Assembly (NCBI GenBank): GCA_027943745.1
Contig: AP025763.1
Coordinates: forward strand, 2,728,001 to 2,792,000
Direction: 5' to 3'
DNA from: Neptuniibacter victor
GTDB lineage: Bacteria; Pseudomonadota; Gammaproteobacteria; Pseudomonadales; Balneatricaceae
Length of the DNA stretch: 64,000 bases
Each line of letters begins with the position of its first letter. Position 1 is the first letter of the stretch. Below, in pieces: positions 1 through 8,020 of the stretch. The position numbers and the translations under genes were made by a program. The notes under the pieces were generated by a model that was not told the DNA's origin, did not search any database, and was given only the letters and a program-made list of their open reading frames with translations.

Positions 1-321
1 GATGAGATTCTGGTTCATTTCTGCAACGTACTCTCTGAGAACCTAAGAATTACTGATAAGGTCATACGCTATGGCGGGGACGAATTTATTATCTTGCTTC
101 CCGACTGTAATAAAGCTGAGGCACAAGAACTTTTTTCACGTATAGAAGCGCTTACAACATCCGAGCCTTATCACTACAAAGGACAGGTGTTGTATACACA
201 GTTCAGTACGGGGTCTGCGGAATTCCCTGAGGAGTCAGAGACAGATAAAGGTTTAGACCTTATCCAGAGAGCTGACGAGAGAATGTATCAAGAGAAGCAG
301 AGAAGAAAGGCAGCCAGATAA
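1..321 (+). CDS. Diguanylate cyclase GGDEF domain, C-terminal part (5' end outside window)
   Basis: The frame is open from the first base and ends with TAA at 319-321. It encodes the end of a GGDEF domain, which makes cyclic di-GMP from two GTP. The signature RYGGDEF is intact (GGDEF at 73-87), followed by the usual alpha/beta C-terminal part and the closing helix ADERMYQEKQ typical of the family. No RxxD inhibitory site can be judged because the region upstream of the signature is mostly missing. It converges on ftsZ. The N-terminal sensor or output domains are outside the window, so the signal it responds to is unknown. Confidence 0.85.
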   Translation, partial: DEILVHFCNVLSENLRITDKVIRYGGDEFIILLPDCNKAEAQELFSRIEALTTSEPYHYKGQVLYTQFSTGSAEFPEESETDKGLDLIQRADERMYQEKQRRKAAR

Positions 322-348
322 AAAAAGCCCGGTTTATAAAACCGGGCC
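321..348 (-). terminator. Intrinsic terminator downstream of ftsZ
   Basis: A 9-bp GC-rich stem (327-335 with 339-347, loop ATA) is followed on the minus strand by a run of Ts (As at 320-326 on the plus strand). It lies 40 bp beyond the ftsZ stop codon and overlaps the end of the convergent cyclase gene. It may work weakly in both directions. Confidence 0.85.
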
Positions 349-389
349 AAGTAATACCTGGAAGGTATAAAACTTACTATCTGATAATA

Positions 390-1613
390 CTAATCTGCCT
401 GACGACGTAAGAACGCAGGAATATCTAAAAATTCCATATCATCCGTGCCGGTCTTTTGCATAACAGGCTGGTCTTGCTCAATTTCACGGTGGATCTCAAT
501 TGGCTCAGCTTTCTGCTTCGGTGCTGCATCTTTGCGTGCTGTACGCATCACTGCAGGTAACTCTAGCTGATCAAAATCTGAAGCTGCACCTGCTGCAGTC
601 GCAACGGCCGATGCACGGCCAGTACCTGTATTTACCACTTCAATTTGTTGCTGATCTGCACGACCCAGTCCTGTTGCAACAACAGTAACCGTCAACTCAT
701 CGGTTAACTCTGGATCAATAACAGTACCAACAACGATAGTGGCGTTCTCAGAAGCGTATTCTTCAACAATGTTACCCACTTCCGAGAACTCACCCAAGCT
801 GAGATCGAGACCAGCGGTGATATTTACCAAAATACCACTCGCCCCCTTCAGGTCTACATCTTCAAGCAATGGGCTATTAATCGCAGCTTCTGTCGCTTCT
901 GTTGCTCGCTCTTCGCCACGGCCACTACCGCTACCCATCATCGCCATGCCCATTTCAGACATGACGGTGCGAACATCTGCAAAGTCGACGTTGATCATAC
1001 CCGGACGGATAATCAGATCAGCGATACCTTGCACCGCACCTTTCAATACATCATTACATGTATTGAAAGCATTAATTAGACTTGTATTTTTACCAAGCAC
1101 AGGCAGCAATTTTTCGTTTGGAATAATGATCAGAGAATCGACATTCTCTTTAAGTTCATTAATACCTTCATCCGCTACCTTCAATCGTTTGCGACCTTCA
1201 AAAGAGAACGGCTTAGTCACAACAGCAACGGTTAAAATACCCATCTCTTTTGCAACTTCTGCAACAATTGGTGCCGCACCAGTGCCTGTACCACCGCCCA
1301 TACCAGCAGTGATGAAGACCATATCTGCGCCTTCAAGCATTTCGCCGATACGCTCACGATCTTCAATTGCAGCATGACGTCCCACTTCTGGGTTTGCCCC
1401 TGCACCTAGACCTTTGGTGAGTTCACCACCGATCTGAATAACCGTTTTCGAGTGCATGTTGTCCAGCGCTTGTGCATCCGTATTCGCACAAATAAACTCA
1501 ACACCATCAACATCAGAGTTGACCATATGCTGTACAGCATTACCGCCGCCACCACCAACACCAACTACTTTAATTACGGCGCTTTGAGGAATGCTATCCG
1601 CTAACTCAAACAT
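390..1613 (-). CDS. ftsZ: Cell division protein FtsZ
   Basis: Tubulin-like GTPase that polymerises into the Z ring at the division site. The 407-residue product has the expected length. The N-terminal GTPase domain carries the tubulin signature GGGTGTG (about residues 106-112), and the T7 loop NVDFADV supplies the catalytic acidic residues. After a variable linker the C-terminal peptide [15 protein letters not shown] is intact; in the family it binds FtsA and ZipA. An AAGGAG ribosome site precedes the ATG. It is 77 bp downstream of ftsA on the same strand. The usual following gene lpxC is absent: a terminator and a convergent cyclase gene follow instead. Confidence 0.97.
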   Translation of the reverse strand: MFELADSIPQSAVIKVVGVGGGGGNAVQHMVNSDVDGVEFICANTDAQALDNMHSKTVIQIGGELTKGLGAGANPEVGRHAAIEDRERIGEMLEGADMVFITAGMGGGTGTGAAPIVAEVAKEMGILTVAVVTKPFSFEGRKRLKVADEGINELKENVDSLIIIPNEKLLPVLGKNTSLINAFNTCNDVLKGAVQGIADLIIRPGMINVDFADVRTVMSEMGMAMMGSGSGRGEERATEATEAAINSPLLEDVDLKGASGILVNITAGLDLSLGEFSEVGNIVEEYASENATIVVGTVIDPELTDELTVTVVATGLGRADQQQIEVVNTGTGRASAVATAAGAASDFDQLELPAVMRTARKDAAPKQKAEPIEIHREIEQDQPVMQKTGTDDMEFLDIPAFLRRQAD

Positions 1614-1690
1614 ACCGATCTCCTTCCAGATTTTGCGCTTTATTATGACTACTAGCGCTTATTTATATTTAGTCCGTTTAACAACAGTTC

Positions 1691-2929
1691 TCAGAAATTA
1701 CCCTGAAACCATGTTTTCATCTTATTCAACATACTCGCCCGTTCGATCACTTCAGCTTCCACCACTTGTTGTGCTGGCTCACCGCCCTGATCTTCATGCG
1801 CGTATTGCAGCAATCCCATGCTCGTGGCATAAATCGGATTGCCTAAAATATCTTCCATACCTCGCGTACCCTGCGGCGACGCTAAGCGCACTGGCATATG
1901 AAATATCTCTTCAGCCAACTCAACAGCGCCTTCCATTTTTGAAGTACCGCCGGTCAACACGATGCCTGCAGCAACTAGATCTTCAAAACCGCTACGTCTA
2001 AGCTCAGCTTGAACCAAGTTAAACAGCTCTTCGTAACGGGGCTCGACAACTTCTGCCAAAGATTGACGAGATAAAGCACGCGCGGGCCGATCACCTACAC
2101 CTGGTACATTGATGGTCTCCTCTGGAGCCGCCAATTGCGCCAACGCGCAGGCATATTTAATTTTTATCTCTTCTGCATGCTGCATCGGGGTGCGTAATGC
2201 CATCGCAATATCATTTGTCACCTGATCACCGGCAATCGGTATCACCGCAGTATGACGAATAGATCCACCCGTAAAGATTGAGATATCAGAAGTTCCCCCT
2301 CCAATATCTACCATGCAAACGCCTAGTTCTTTTTCATCTTCGGTCAAAACAGAATAACTGGACGCTAATTGCTCCAGTACAATGTTATCAACCTCTAAAC
2401 CGCAACGACGAACACACTTCTCGATGTTTTGAGCAGCATTCACTGAGCCCGTTACCAAATGAACTTTGGCTTCTAAGCGAACGCCCGACATCCCCAAAGG
2501 TTCTCTAATCCCTTCTGAGCTATCGATTTCATATTCTTGCGGCAAGATGTGCAGAATTTTTTGATCCGCTGGTATCGCAACAGCACGCGCTGCATCGATC
2601 ACTCTTTCAAGATCAAATTCAGTAACTTCACCATCTCTCACCGCAACAATGCCATGAGAGTTCAAACTATTAATATGGCTACCAGCGATCCCAACAGCGA
2701 CTGAGTGGATCTTACAGCCTGCCATCAATTCAGCTTCTTCGACTGCACGCTGAATAGAGCTCACCGTCGACTCAATATTCACTACCACCCCTTTCTTAAG
2801 TCCGCGGGATGGATGAGAGCCGATTCCGACAATATCGATAGTGCCGTCGACATTGATCTCGCCCACCAAACAAACCACTTTGGAGGTTCCAATATCAAGT
2901 GCAACAATCATATTTGTGTTAGCCATCAT
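1691..2929 (-). CDS. ftsA: Cell division protein FtsA
   Basis: Actin-like ATPase that anchors FtsZ filaments to the inner membrane and recruits later divisome proteins. The 412-residue protein starts with the phosphate-1 loop ALDIGTSK and has the actin-type motifs DIGGGTSDI and LTGGTSKMEG. It ends in a short amphipathic tail (KMKTWFQGNF), the usual membrane-targeting helix. Two adjacent ATG codons (2929 and 2926) are possible starts and the ribosome site is weak. It is the upstream partner of ftsZ. The normal upstream genes ftsQ and ddl are not present: the next gene is a cyclotransferase-like gene beyond a 684-bp AT-rich gap. Confidence 0.96.
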   Translation of the reverse strand: MMANTNMIVALDIGTSKVVCLVGEINVDGTIDIVGIGSHPSRGLKKGVVVNIESTVSSIQRAVEEAELMAGCKIHSVAVGIAGSHINSLNSHGIVAVRDGEVTEFDLERVIDAARAVAIPADQKILHILPQEYEIDSSEGIREPLGMSGVRLEAKVHLVTGSVNAAQNIEKCVRRCGLEVDNIVLEQLASSYSVLTEDEKELGVCMVDIGGGTSDISIFTGGSIRHTAVIPIAGDQVTNDIAMALRTPMQHAEEIKIKYACALAQLAAPEETINVPGVGDRPARALSRQSLAEVVEPRYEELFNLVQAELRRSGFEDLVAAGIVLTGGTSKMEGAVELAEEIFHMPVRLASPQGTRGMEDILGNPIYATSMGLLQYAHEDQGGEPAQQVVEAEVIERASMLNKMKTWFQGNF

Positions 2930-3205
2930 ACCTATGCGCCGTATATTAATTCTACGCTGCCTTATTTTTACTTATTGCTATTAACAAACCAACCTTTTTT
3001 CGATGAATTTTTTTATATTTTATAAAAAAAGTTTTCAGAGATAAGGCAAACCCTGAAATCCATCTTAATTAAGTTATCGGCAGCCATTGAATATCATTTA
3101 GAAAAAATCTTCAGTTATTTCAAAAGGCTAGCTTCACTTAAAAAAAACAAACCTGAGCGATCAATAAATATACACTGCGCTTTCAATAGGTTAAAAAAAC
3201 ATCAA

Positions 3206-3365
3206 AAATCAAAAATCAATTTTGATTATTTTACTATAAATCAAAATTAAGTTTTGAATAAACAGCAATATATCAAAAATCAATATTGATTATTCGCGCG
3301 CAAATCAAGAATTAATATTGATTATTCACGCACAAATCAAAAGCTAGTTTTGATTATTTAAATAA
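3206..3365. repeat. Five tandem 32-bp units, each an inverted repeat
   Basis: Five consecutive units start at 3206, 3238, 3270, 3302 and 3334. Each begins (a/t)ATCAAaa and carries the complementary arm ttTTGA(T) 5 to 9 bases later. The dyad centres fall at 3217, 3249, 3281, 3313 and 3345, exactly 32 bp apart, close to three helical turns. The clearest unit is the last: AATCAAAA, 5 bases, TTTTGATT. The linkers between dyads vary, with CGCGC/CACGC in units 3 and 4. The next 32 bp on either side do not match. It looks like a phased operator array or protein-loading site, 277 to 436 bp upstream of ftsA. The bound factor is unknown. Confidence 0.85.
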
Positions 3366-3532
3366 AATGAAATTATTCTTTAAAAAGTAAGATAAACGGA
3401 CAAAACACTATGAATTTACTTCAGTTTGCTCGATTTCTAATCGATTAACGTAAAAAAAAACGCTTAAAAACCTTTAACAATAGAAGGACAAAGACGTAAA
3501 GGCTCCTGCATTAGAGCCAGTCAAATTACAGG

Positions 3533-3558
3533 CTAGGGATAGAAGGGATAGAAGGGAT
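3533..3558. repeat. Short 9-bp tandem repeat
   Basis: Two perfect copies of AGAAGGGAT (3541-3549, 3550-3558) follow a partial copy ending in AGGGAT at 3540. It is non-coding, 55 bp beyond the stop of the cyclotransferase-like gene. No function is suggested. Confidence 0.6.
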
Positions 3559-3613
3559 AGAGCAGACTAATCAGAAAGAAACAGACCTTGAATACGTGAA
3601 AGAGATCACACAC

Positions 3614-4249
3614 TTATTTTAGATAGCTATAACCTGTATCTACAGCGCGCCAATCACTTAACAATCGATGCTGGCCAATATAAGTGCGAATGCTGGTTTC
3701 ACCATCCGCAAGGAAGGTATGATCCAAAAAGTTATCTAGGACCGCCTGGCTCTGCCCTGCAGCCGCCTGTAAGCAAAATGCTAAATAGCGTGGATAGGGC
3801 AAGATATCATCCCGCCATAGCAGCCCTTTATAGTACTGACCTACCCTATCAAAGTACTCGGCCTCTGAAGCACATTTATGTGAGCGATACTCAACATCAC
3901 TACTGCCGGTACACATAAGCCCTTTAGCAAAGGCGCCTTGCAGATCAATTGTACGAACCTCGACCCAATTGAAGCGGTGCTCTCGCTCATATAACGCTTC
4001 ATACTCAGTTTCTGAACATTCAAACTGGCAACAGATGATGGAAGAGGCCTCATCCTTCTGAGTGGAACAGGAGGCTATTTCAATAGCATCAGGATCTTCA
4101 GCATGGCGACTAAAAAAGACCACACCGACTTTATTAAAGATACGCCTGTAACCAGGTACCTTAACAAGCCTAAAGTTGCGCAAACCTGGGACCGTTTCTC
4201 TGGCTGATCGCTCTGAAAGCAACGATCCATACCCGACAACAGACACCAT
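3614..4249 (-). CDS. Gamma-glutamylcyclotransferase-like protein
   Basis: The 211-residue product begins VSVVGYGSLLS, the phosphate/substrate loop motif (YGSL) of the gamma-glutamylcyclotransferase fold (GGCT/AIG2/ChaC-like). The family's catalytic acid fits the Glu in YEREHRFNW (about residues 86-94). Such enzymes release 5-oxoproline from gamma-glutamyl compounds, but the substrate cannot be told from sequence. The C-terminal third (about 130-211) is an extension beyond the core fold. It is the last gene of a three-gene unit: its ATG overlaps the rmuC stop as TAATG, suggesting translational coupling. No terminator is obvious in the AT-rich DNA that follows. Confidence 0.7.
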   Translation of the reverse strand: MVSVVGYGSLLSERSARETVPGLRNFRLVKVPGYRRIFNKVGVVFFSRHAEDPDAIEIASCSTQKDEASSIICCQFECSETEYEALYEREHRFNWVEVRTIDLQGAFAKGLMCTGSSDVEYRSHKCASEAEYFDRVGQYYKGLLWRDDILPYPRYLAFCLQAAAGQSQAVLDNFLDHTFLADGETSIRTYIGQHRLLSDWRAVDTGYSYLK

Positions 4250-5724
4250 TAGTTATCAGTCTCGGCTGCTCGGTCTAGAAGATCCGGGCTTAGCTTTTTC
4301 TTACCATCAGCGCCCAACTGTTTCAGCATCGCAACCTGATTGACCAAATTACCACGCCCTGTACTTAAGCGTTTCTGTGCTGTTTCAAAAGCCTGCTGTG
4401 TTCTATTGATATTGCGGCCTATCTCATCCACAGATTCGACAAAACCTACAAATTTATCATGCAATTCACCACCACGTTGAGCGATCTCTTTTGCATTTTG
4501 ATTCTGGTGCTCATACCGCCAAATATTATGAATGGTGCGTAGCGTCACCATTAGTGTAGAGGGGCTTACCAACATTATATTCCGATCAAAAGCCTCTTTA
4601 AAAAGATCAGGCTCTTTTTCTAAGGCCAATAGAAAGGCCCCTTCAATCGGTATAAACAACAAAACAAAATCGAGCGAGGTCACACCATCTAGCGCTTGAT
4701 ATGCTTTATCACTTAACCCTTTGATATGGCCCCTCATCGACAACAGATGTTCTCTGAGAAAACGCTGTTTAAGCTCTAGCTCTTCTGTTGAACAATATTG
4801 CTCATACGCCCTGAGTGATACCTTTGAATCAACAATGACATCCTTCCCATCGGGCAATCTAATAATTGCATCAGGCTGATAGCGTTTATTATCTAGCGAT
4901 GCTGATACCTGTAACTCAAATTCATGCCCCTTGCGAAGGCCTGACTCTTCAAGCGCTCTTTCGAGTACCATTTCCCCCCAATTGCCTTGCGTTTTATTTT
5001 CCCCTTTCAAAGCATTGGTCAGGTTAATAGCATCTTCACTCATCTGGTGATTCAGTTCTTTCAGATGAGTAATTTGCTCATAAAGTGCGCGCCGATCCTT
5101 CGTCTCTTTGTCATAGACATCTTCAACTCTGCGCTTAAAATCGCCGAGCTGCTCGCGTAAAGGATTAAGAAGAAGGCCTAAGTTATCTTTACTGGTTTCA
5201 GAGAAACGTTGTGTTTTCTCATCAAAAATTTTATTAGCAAGGTTCTGAAACTCTTGCTTAAGTTGCTCTCGGGCCGACTCCAAGGTTTTCAACTTTTCAG
5301 CTTGAGCTTCTCGTTCTGCCTCTAACCGCGTCTCGAGTTCAGCAACAACCTCGCTACGGTCCGCCAATTGGAAGGCGGTTTGTTCCAGCCTTTTTTCCAA
5401 TTGAAGTTTTTCAACACGTGTCGTCTCCAACAAAGGTTCGATATAGCGTATCCGCTCTTCTAAGCGAGCGCGCTGAATATCAACTCGATGCTGTAACTCT
5501 TGAAACTGTTGAAGTTGCGTTTGTAGTTGTTCATTATCCAGCTGTGTTGCTTGTATTACCTGCTGGTTGTGAACGTCCTGTTGCTGGTAGTTTTGACTAT
5601 CAATATCCCACTGCTGTTGGCGAGCACGAAACAAAAGATGAGTAATCAGGAAGGTCACAATAACACCAACAGCCGCGCCGATAAGCAGGCTGTTGATATC
5701 CAATTGTGAGAACGGCAACAGCAT
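4249..5724 (-). CDS. rmuC: DNA recombination protein RmuC
   Basis: RmuC family: an N-terminally membrane-anchored protein with a nuclease-like domain; in E. coli it limits rearrangements at inverted repeats. The 491-residue protein has a membrane segment at about residues 11-32, a long Gln/Glu-rich coiled coil (about 35-230), then the RmuC core with NWGEMVLERALEESGL and the restriction-endonuclease-like motif PDAII...DVIVDSK. The Asp, Asp and Lys expected of a PD-(D/E)XK site are present. The start overlaps the stop of the upstream membrane protein (TAATG). Length and domain order are typical. Confidence 0.93.
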   Translation of the reverse strand: MLLPFSQLDINSLLIGAAVGVIVTFLITHLLFRARQQQWDIDSQNYQQQDVHNQQVIQATQLDNEQLQTQLQQFQELQHRVDIQRARLEERIRYIEPLLETTRVEKLQLEKRLEQTAFQLADRSEVVAELETRLEAEREAQAEKLKTLESAREQLKQEFQNLANKIFDEKTQRFSETSKDNLGLLLNPLREQLGDFKRRVEDVYDKETKDRRALYEQITHLKELNHQMSEDAINLTNALKGENKTQGNWGEMVLERALEESGLRKGHEFELQVSASLDNKRYQPDAIIRLPDGKDVIVDSKVSLRAYEQYCSTEELELKQRFLREHLLSMRGHIKGLSDKAYQALDGVTSLDFVLLFIPIEGAFLLALEKEPDLFKEAFDRNIMLVSPSTLMVTLRTIHNIWRYEHQNQNAKEIAQRGGELHDKFVGFVESVDEIGRNINRTQQAFETAQKRLSTGRGNLVNQVAMLKQLGADGKKKLSPDLLDRAAETDN

Positions 5725-6149
5725 TAAGCTGCAGGCCAGTAGTAATATAAGGTAGGTATAGAAAGCAGGACAAAAGGAGACATCAATAACAGTGCTTTAA
5801 CATCACCTAACATCTGCTGAACGATCACCACGTGAATAACAGGGAAAGAGATAAACATACATAGAAGCGCAATCCACCACTCGAGGTTATAAAAACCGTA
5901 AGCCATCGAGAAGAGCAACGTTAACGCCGCCACATTACCCATCATGATAATAGTGACCATACCATTGCGTGTGGTCGCAAATGCGGGCTTGTCCTCTTCA
6001 GGGAGTTTGTTAATCGCCCCTGCACTTAATGCCGCAGACATCGAGACAATTCCTGTTACCAAAAAAATAATTAGAGGATCAATAGTAGGCACACCCGTAC
6101 TCCAGTCACATAAACGATAAAACAGCATTGTAAGTGTTTTACTCGACAC
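5724..6149 (-). CDS. Small four-helix inner-membrane protein, function unknown
   Basis: A 141-residue protein with four hydrophobic segments (about 23-45, 65-88, 90-110 and 118-138), so almost wholly membrane embedded. No motif was recognised. It opens the operon that continues into rmuC and the cyclotransferase-like gene, with one-base stop/start overlaps at both junctions. The context gives no clear function; a role in RmuC localisation would be speculation. Confidence 0.7.
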   Translation of the reverse strand: MSSKTLTMLFYRLCDWSTGVPTIDPLIIFLVTGIVSMSAALSAGAINKLPEEDKPAFATTRNGMVTIIMMGNVAALTLLFSMAYGFYNLEWWIALLCMFISFPVIHVVIVQQMLGDVKALLLMSPFVLLSIPTLYYYWPAA

Positions 6150-6514
6150 TGTTAACCAACCTGAATGAACTGCTTAATTAAAAAACCCGCCCTCCATAAA
6201 ACCAAATAGAATATACTTATAATTATTTGCTATTTTAGACATATCTCATGTAACATCAAACATGTATTCGCCGATCGTTGGCTCGATCTATATCAGAATG
6301 AGATTTACCTTTCACTGGTTAATCTATCCTGATAGCGCGCTTCGTGAGTTATCATCCATTTCAAGCACTACTCGCTGCGGAGTAGTGCTTTTTTTTTAAC
6401 TAATCCCAACCAACTGCACTTTGCCTGATTTACCGCAAATGAGTACACTCACTCCACTTAAGATCATCACTGATCTACCCCAAGTTTCCTTTATGAAATG
6501 GATATACGTATCTA
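6150..6514. other. Divergent intergenic region with an unassigned terminator
   Basis: 365 bp between the minus-strand membrane protein and the plus-strand K+ channel gene. Both promoters should be here, but only weak AT-rich -10 candidates are visible (for example TATAAT at 6218-6223 without a good -35). A strong plus-strand terminator at 6363-6397 has no gene feeding it. Confidence 0.6.
6363..6397 (+). terminator. Strong intrinsic terminator with no upstream gene; possible sRNA 3' end
   Basis: A perfect 11-bp stem (6363-6373 AAGCACTACTC with 6380-6390) with a 6-base loop is followed by nine Ts. Transcription reaching it would have to start in the preceding 200 bp, which hold no open frame. 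It could end a small RNA starting near 6255, or insulate the K+ channel gene from antisense transcription. Confidence 0.75.
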
Positions 6515-7561
6515 ATGCTAGTGTTTAAGGGCTTACGAAACTTGATCAACCGCTATTTCAAGAACATGAAATGGCAAGCGGTCTTAACACTCTTACTGCT
6601 GTATGGATTTAGTAGTTGGCTATTACTTGTCGCTGCCGGTGAAAAAAACCTCAGCGGCCCTGATTTTATCTATTGGCTTATCGTGACAGCATCAACTGTA
6701 GGTTATGGTGACCTGTCCCCTGAAACCGCTTTAGGTAAAACAATTGTAGCCTTCTATATTATCCCCTTAGGTTTAGGTTTATTTGCTCTGGTTGTTGGTA
6801 AGTTTGCAGCCTTCAGCGCATTTCAATGGAGAAAAGGTGTTATGGGCCTTAAAGAACTAAATTTGAATGACCACATTCTCGTGGTTGGCTGGAACGAGCA
6901 GCGTACGCTAGGTTTACTACAACTGTTAAAAACAGAAGCAAAACTGTATAGAAATCGTGATATCTGCTTATGCGTAGAAGCTGACATGGAAAATCCATTA
7001 CCCGGCAATATTGAATTTATACGCACGGTTTCCCTTAATGATTCTGATGCTCTCGCTCGGGCGAGTATTGATAAAGCGTCTACCATCATCATCGACACAA
7101 ACAGAGATGATCAAACACTCAGCGCTGCACTCAACATCTACAGTAAAAATAAGACCGCTCACATCATCGCTTATTTTCGTGATGAAAGTTTGAGCAATTT
7201 ATTGAAACAACACTGCCCCACGATTGAGTGCACGCCCTCAGTATCAACTGAGTTGATGGTTAAATCCGCTATGGATCCGGGCTCAAGCATTCTCCATCAT
7301 GAACTGCTAAACGCAGAAACAGGGATGACGCAATTCTCTATTGTCGTACCTGAACATCTGCCAGAAATCTCTGTTAGAGATCTCTACATTCCAATGAAAG
7401 AACATTATTCAGCGACACTCATCGCTATTGATTTAAACGATGACGGTAAACCCGAAGTTAACCCATCACTGGAGAAACGCGTTAAAGCAGGTTGCACCTT
7501 ATACTACATAGCCGAAACAAGGCTAAAAGACCTGGATTGGAACGCGATCTGTGCTCGTTAA
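6515..7561 (+). CDS. Potassium channel with cytosolic RCK/TrkA-N-like domain
   Basis: A 348-residue two-helix K+ channel subunit. Helix 1 spans about residues 22-42, the pore loop carries the selectivity filter TVGYGD at 61-66, and helix 2 spans about 74-98. A cytosolic Rossmann-like domain follows from about residue 114 (DHILVVGWNEQ), resembling RCK/TrkA-N but with a weak glycine motif, so nucleotide binding is uncertain. It resembles MthK/Kch-type channels with two helices per subunit, which would form tetramers. The ATG is close to a weak ribosome site. The gene is monocistronic or followed by the small secreted protein 28 bp downstream. Confidence 0.9.
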   Translation: MLVFKGLRNLINRYFKNMKWQAVLTLLLLYGFSSWLLLVAAGEKNLSGPDFIYWLIVTASTVGYGDLSPETALGKTIVAFYIIPLGLGLFALVVGKFAAFSAFQWRKGVMGLKELNLNDHILVVGWNEQRTLGLLQLLKTEAKLYRNRDICLCVEADMENPLPGNIEFIRTVSLNDSDALARASIDKASTIIIDTNRDDQTLSAALNIYSKNKTAHIIAYFRDESLSNLLKQHCPTIECTPSVSTELMVKSAMDPGSSILHHELLNAETGMTQFSIVVPEHLPEISVRDLYIPMKEHYSATLIAIDLNDDGKPEVNPSLEKRVKAGCTLYYIAETRLKDLDWNAICAR

Positions 7562-7589
7562 CTTCCTCATATCGACAAGCGTATAGAAA

Positions 7590-8003
7590 ATGCTAAGAGC
7601 TGTTTTGAGAGCTACTTTGAGAACTGTTGTGAGTGCTATTTTAAAAACACTGTTAAAAACTATGCTTATTGGATTAAGCTTTTTCCCTATGACAACACTT
7701 GCCGCGGAAGAAACTCCGCCTAAAAAGACTGTCTACAGAGTGATCGACGGCAGTTACACCGTTTGCCAAACCCAAGCGCAATACCAACAACTGATTCGCT
7801 GGTCACTGTATGGCGTGGGTGGTCCTCCTCAAACTGGATGCTTACCTGCCCCCGCAAAGGCAAAAGCGATTATCCTACAATGCCCCGAAAGTGATATTAT
7901 TATCTGCCAATTCGAACTGACACCAGAAGACGGCAGCCCAGTGCTGAACGTATGGGCCAGTAAAGTTATGTTAATGCCAGTAACCCCCTCCGTTACTGAG
8001 TAA
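7590..8003 (+). CDS. Small secreted or periplasmic protein, function unknown
   Basis: A 137-residue protein with a long basic N region, a hydrophobic stretch and a plausible cleavage after TTLAA (about residue 39). The mature part has four Cys residues, which suggests disulfides. No family was recognised. Residues 3-26 are six tetrapeptides of the form (R/K/S)(A/T)x(L/V), encoded by six 12-bp repeats. A start at the second ATG (7662) would give a normal-length signal peptide and leave the repeats mostly untranslated; neither start has a good ribosome site, so the start is unsure. Confidence 0.6.
   Translation: MLRAVLRATLRTVVSAILKTLLKTMLIGLSFFPMTTLAAEETPPKKTVYRVIDGSYTVCQTQAQYQQLIRWSLYGVGGPPQTGCLPAPAKAKAIILQCPESDIIICQFELTPEDGSPVLNVWASKVMLMPVTPSVTE
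7596..7667 (+). repeat. Six degenerate 12-bp tandem repeats inside a signal-peptide region
   Basis: The units are agagctgttttg, agagctactttg, agaactgttgtg, agtgctatttta, aaaacactgtta and aaaactatgctt. They translate as RAVL, RATL, RTVV, SAIL, KTLL and KTML. Because the unit is a multiple of three, gain or loss of copies would keep the frame and only alter the length of the basic N region. Confidence 0.75.
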
Positions 8004-8020
8004 TAGATAGAGAAATACAC

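Larger units (their letters stand above)
2930..3613. other. AT-rich intergenic region upstream of ftsA
   Basis: 684 bp without a credible gene on either strand; the only long frames are antisense tails of ftsA. It contains a five-unit 32-bp array (3206-3365) and a short 9-bp tandem repeat (3533-3558). The ftsAZ promoter is expected here, but the many A/T-rich hexamers do not allow one to be chosen by eye. Confidence 0.7.

Noticed and set aside
739-1377. Plus-strand 212-residue frame
   Set aside because: It is antisense to ftsZ with no ribosome site and low-complexity Ser/Pro-rich content, an artefact of codon use.
390-1613. Phage or plasmid tubulin homolog
   Set aside because: All FtsZ motifs including the C-terminal FtsA/ZipA-binding peptide are intact, and ftsA precedes it.
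3206-3365. CRISPR array
   Set aside because: Period and repeat number superficially fit, but no unit separates into a conserved repeat and a unique spacer; the conserved part is a dyad spread over most of each 32-bp unit and there are no cas genes.
3206-3365. IHF binding sites
   Set aside because: The AATCAA core fits the start of the IHF consensus (WATCAAxxxxTTR), but TTR does not occur at the required position in the units, on the strand checked.
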